Positions 6,000 to 6,232 of a DNA stretch of 6,232 nt are shown in pieces; the stretch's first letter is position 1; every line of letters begins with the position of its first letter. The stretch spans positions 1-6,232 of the forward strand of contig JBOGWY010000112.1 of NCBI GenBank assembly GCA_050694015.1. Reading direction: 5' to 3'. The stretch comes from JBOGWY01 sp050694015. Its GTDB lineage: Bacteria; Actinomycetota; CADDZG01; WHSQ01. Under the pieces are notes generated by a model. It saw only the letters and a program-made list of their open reading frames with translations, ran no database searches and was not told the DNA's origin. The translations under genes and the position numbers were made by a program.

Positions 6000-6068
6000 A
6001 AAAGCCGCAACCGTATTGAGACCGACATCGATATCCGTAACGATTTCAGGACGGTTGCGGGCCAGATT

Positions 6069-6072
6069 GGAG
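6069..6072 (+). promoter_or_regulatory. Ribosome binding site choosing ATG 6081 over 6075
   Basis: GGAG at 6069-6072 is only 2 nt from ATG 6075, too close for good initiation, but 8 nt from the in-frame ATG at 6081. The second ATG is therefore the more likely start. Confidence 0.5.
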
Positions 6073-6080
6073 CAATGACG

Positions 6081-6232
6081 ATGGGTGTATCCGCGCGCAC
6101 GCTCTCGAGGGTCGCGGCATGGCTCTTGCCGTTGGTCGCGCTCGGGGGACTCGCGGCCGGGGCCTACCTCGACGCGTTCGTCGATCCGCACGCGCCGGGC
6201 GAGTCGGCGACGGCCGCGGATCTGCTGTGGGT
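6081..6232 (+). CDS. Membrane protein, N-terminal part only (cut by window end)
   Basis: Fifty codons are visible. After a short basic start (MGVSARTLSR), residues 11-30 form a hydrophobic helix (VAAWLLPLVALGGLAAGAYL). A short outer loop follows with Asp, Pro and His, then GESATAADLLWV at the cut. In actinobacteria, a first TM helix followed by a loop ending in a D-L-L-W stretch that leads into a second helix is common in multi-TM sensor proteins such as histidine kinases. This is a guess from the N-terminus only. No signal-peptidase site is evident, so the helix is probably a membrane anchor. The gene is divergent from the BTAD regulator with about 189 bp between, so shared regulation is likely. 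High GC and codon use match the BTAD gene. Confidence 0.6.
   Translation, partial: MGVSARTLSRVAAWLLPLVALGGLAAGAYLDAFVDPHAPGESATAADLLW

Larger units (their letters stand above)
5892..6080. promoter_or_regulatory. Divergent promoter region with repeats and dyads
   Basis: This 189-bp region separates the BTAD regulator (-) from the membrane-protein gene (+) and must carry both promoters. It holds a 21-bp tandem repeat and two dyads (listed separately). It also has an 8-bp inverted pair ACGGATAT (5926-5933) / ATATCCGT (6031-6038), and a 10-bp inverted pair CCGCAACCGT (6005-6014) / ACGGTTGCGG (6051-6060) that brackets the stretch where a plus-strand promoter would sit. SARP-type proteins are known to bind direct repeats near -35 boxes, so control by the BTAD protein itself is a reasonable inference. 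No -10/-35 pair is assigned. Confidence 0.6.

Overview
The window looks like a high-GC Actinomycetota chromosome, probably an uncultured or little-studied lineage. Three things suggest this: a BTAD/AAA-ATPase/TPR regulator of actinobacterial type, an ECF sigma factor of the short SigE-like actinobacterial kind paired with a one-TM partner, and a fragment matching the core of an actinobacterial HU protein. No rRNA, tRNA, CRISPR array or intact transposase is visible.

Layout. Positions 1-331 hold no convincing gene. They contain a perfect 18-bp direct repeat (77-94 and 112-129) that may be the end of an insertion sequence. Positions 332-847 (+) encode a small secreted protein with five consecutive RTX-type calcium-binding nonapeptides. 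Positions 848-1181 are non-coding and hold a strong hairpin (976-1011) and a small dyad (1051-1065). Positions 1182-1640 (+) encode an ECF sigma factor, overlapped by 8 bp by a one-TM protein (1633-2808, +) with a roughly 330-residue, six-cysteine extracytoplasmic region. This is the probable anti-sigma or sensor partner. Positions 2809-2921 are non-coding. Positions 2922-3059 (-) hold a decayed C-terminal piece of an HU-type DNA-binding protein, directly behind and in frame with the stop codon of the next gene. Positions 3075-5891 (-) encode a 938-residue SARP/BTAD-type regulator with a Walker ATPase and TPRs. Positions 5892-6080 are a divergent intergenic region with a 21-bp tandem repeat and several dyads. 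A membrane-protein gene starts at 6081 (+) and runs off the window.

How the parts may work together. The sigma/partner pair is a translationally coupled envelope-signalling unit: the partner probably holds the sigma at the membrane until its outer domain senses something. The secreted RTX protein upstream, on the same strand, is a candidate regulon member or ligand, but nothing in the sequence proves it. The BTAD regulator and the divergent membrane-protein gene share one intergenic region with tandem repeats, so the regulator may control both.

Base composition differs across the window. A sampled 60-base line in the RTX gene (661-720) has 33 G/C, and one in the BTAD gene (3361-3420) has 43. 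Together with the possible IS end at the left and the HU remnant at about 2.98-3.06 kb, this suggests that the left half (RTX, sigma, partner) is an accessory segment next to a rearranged chromosomal locus.
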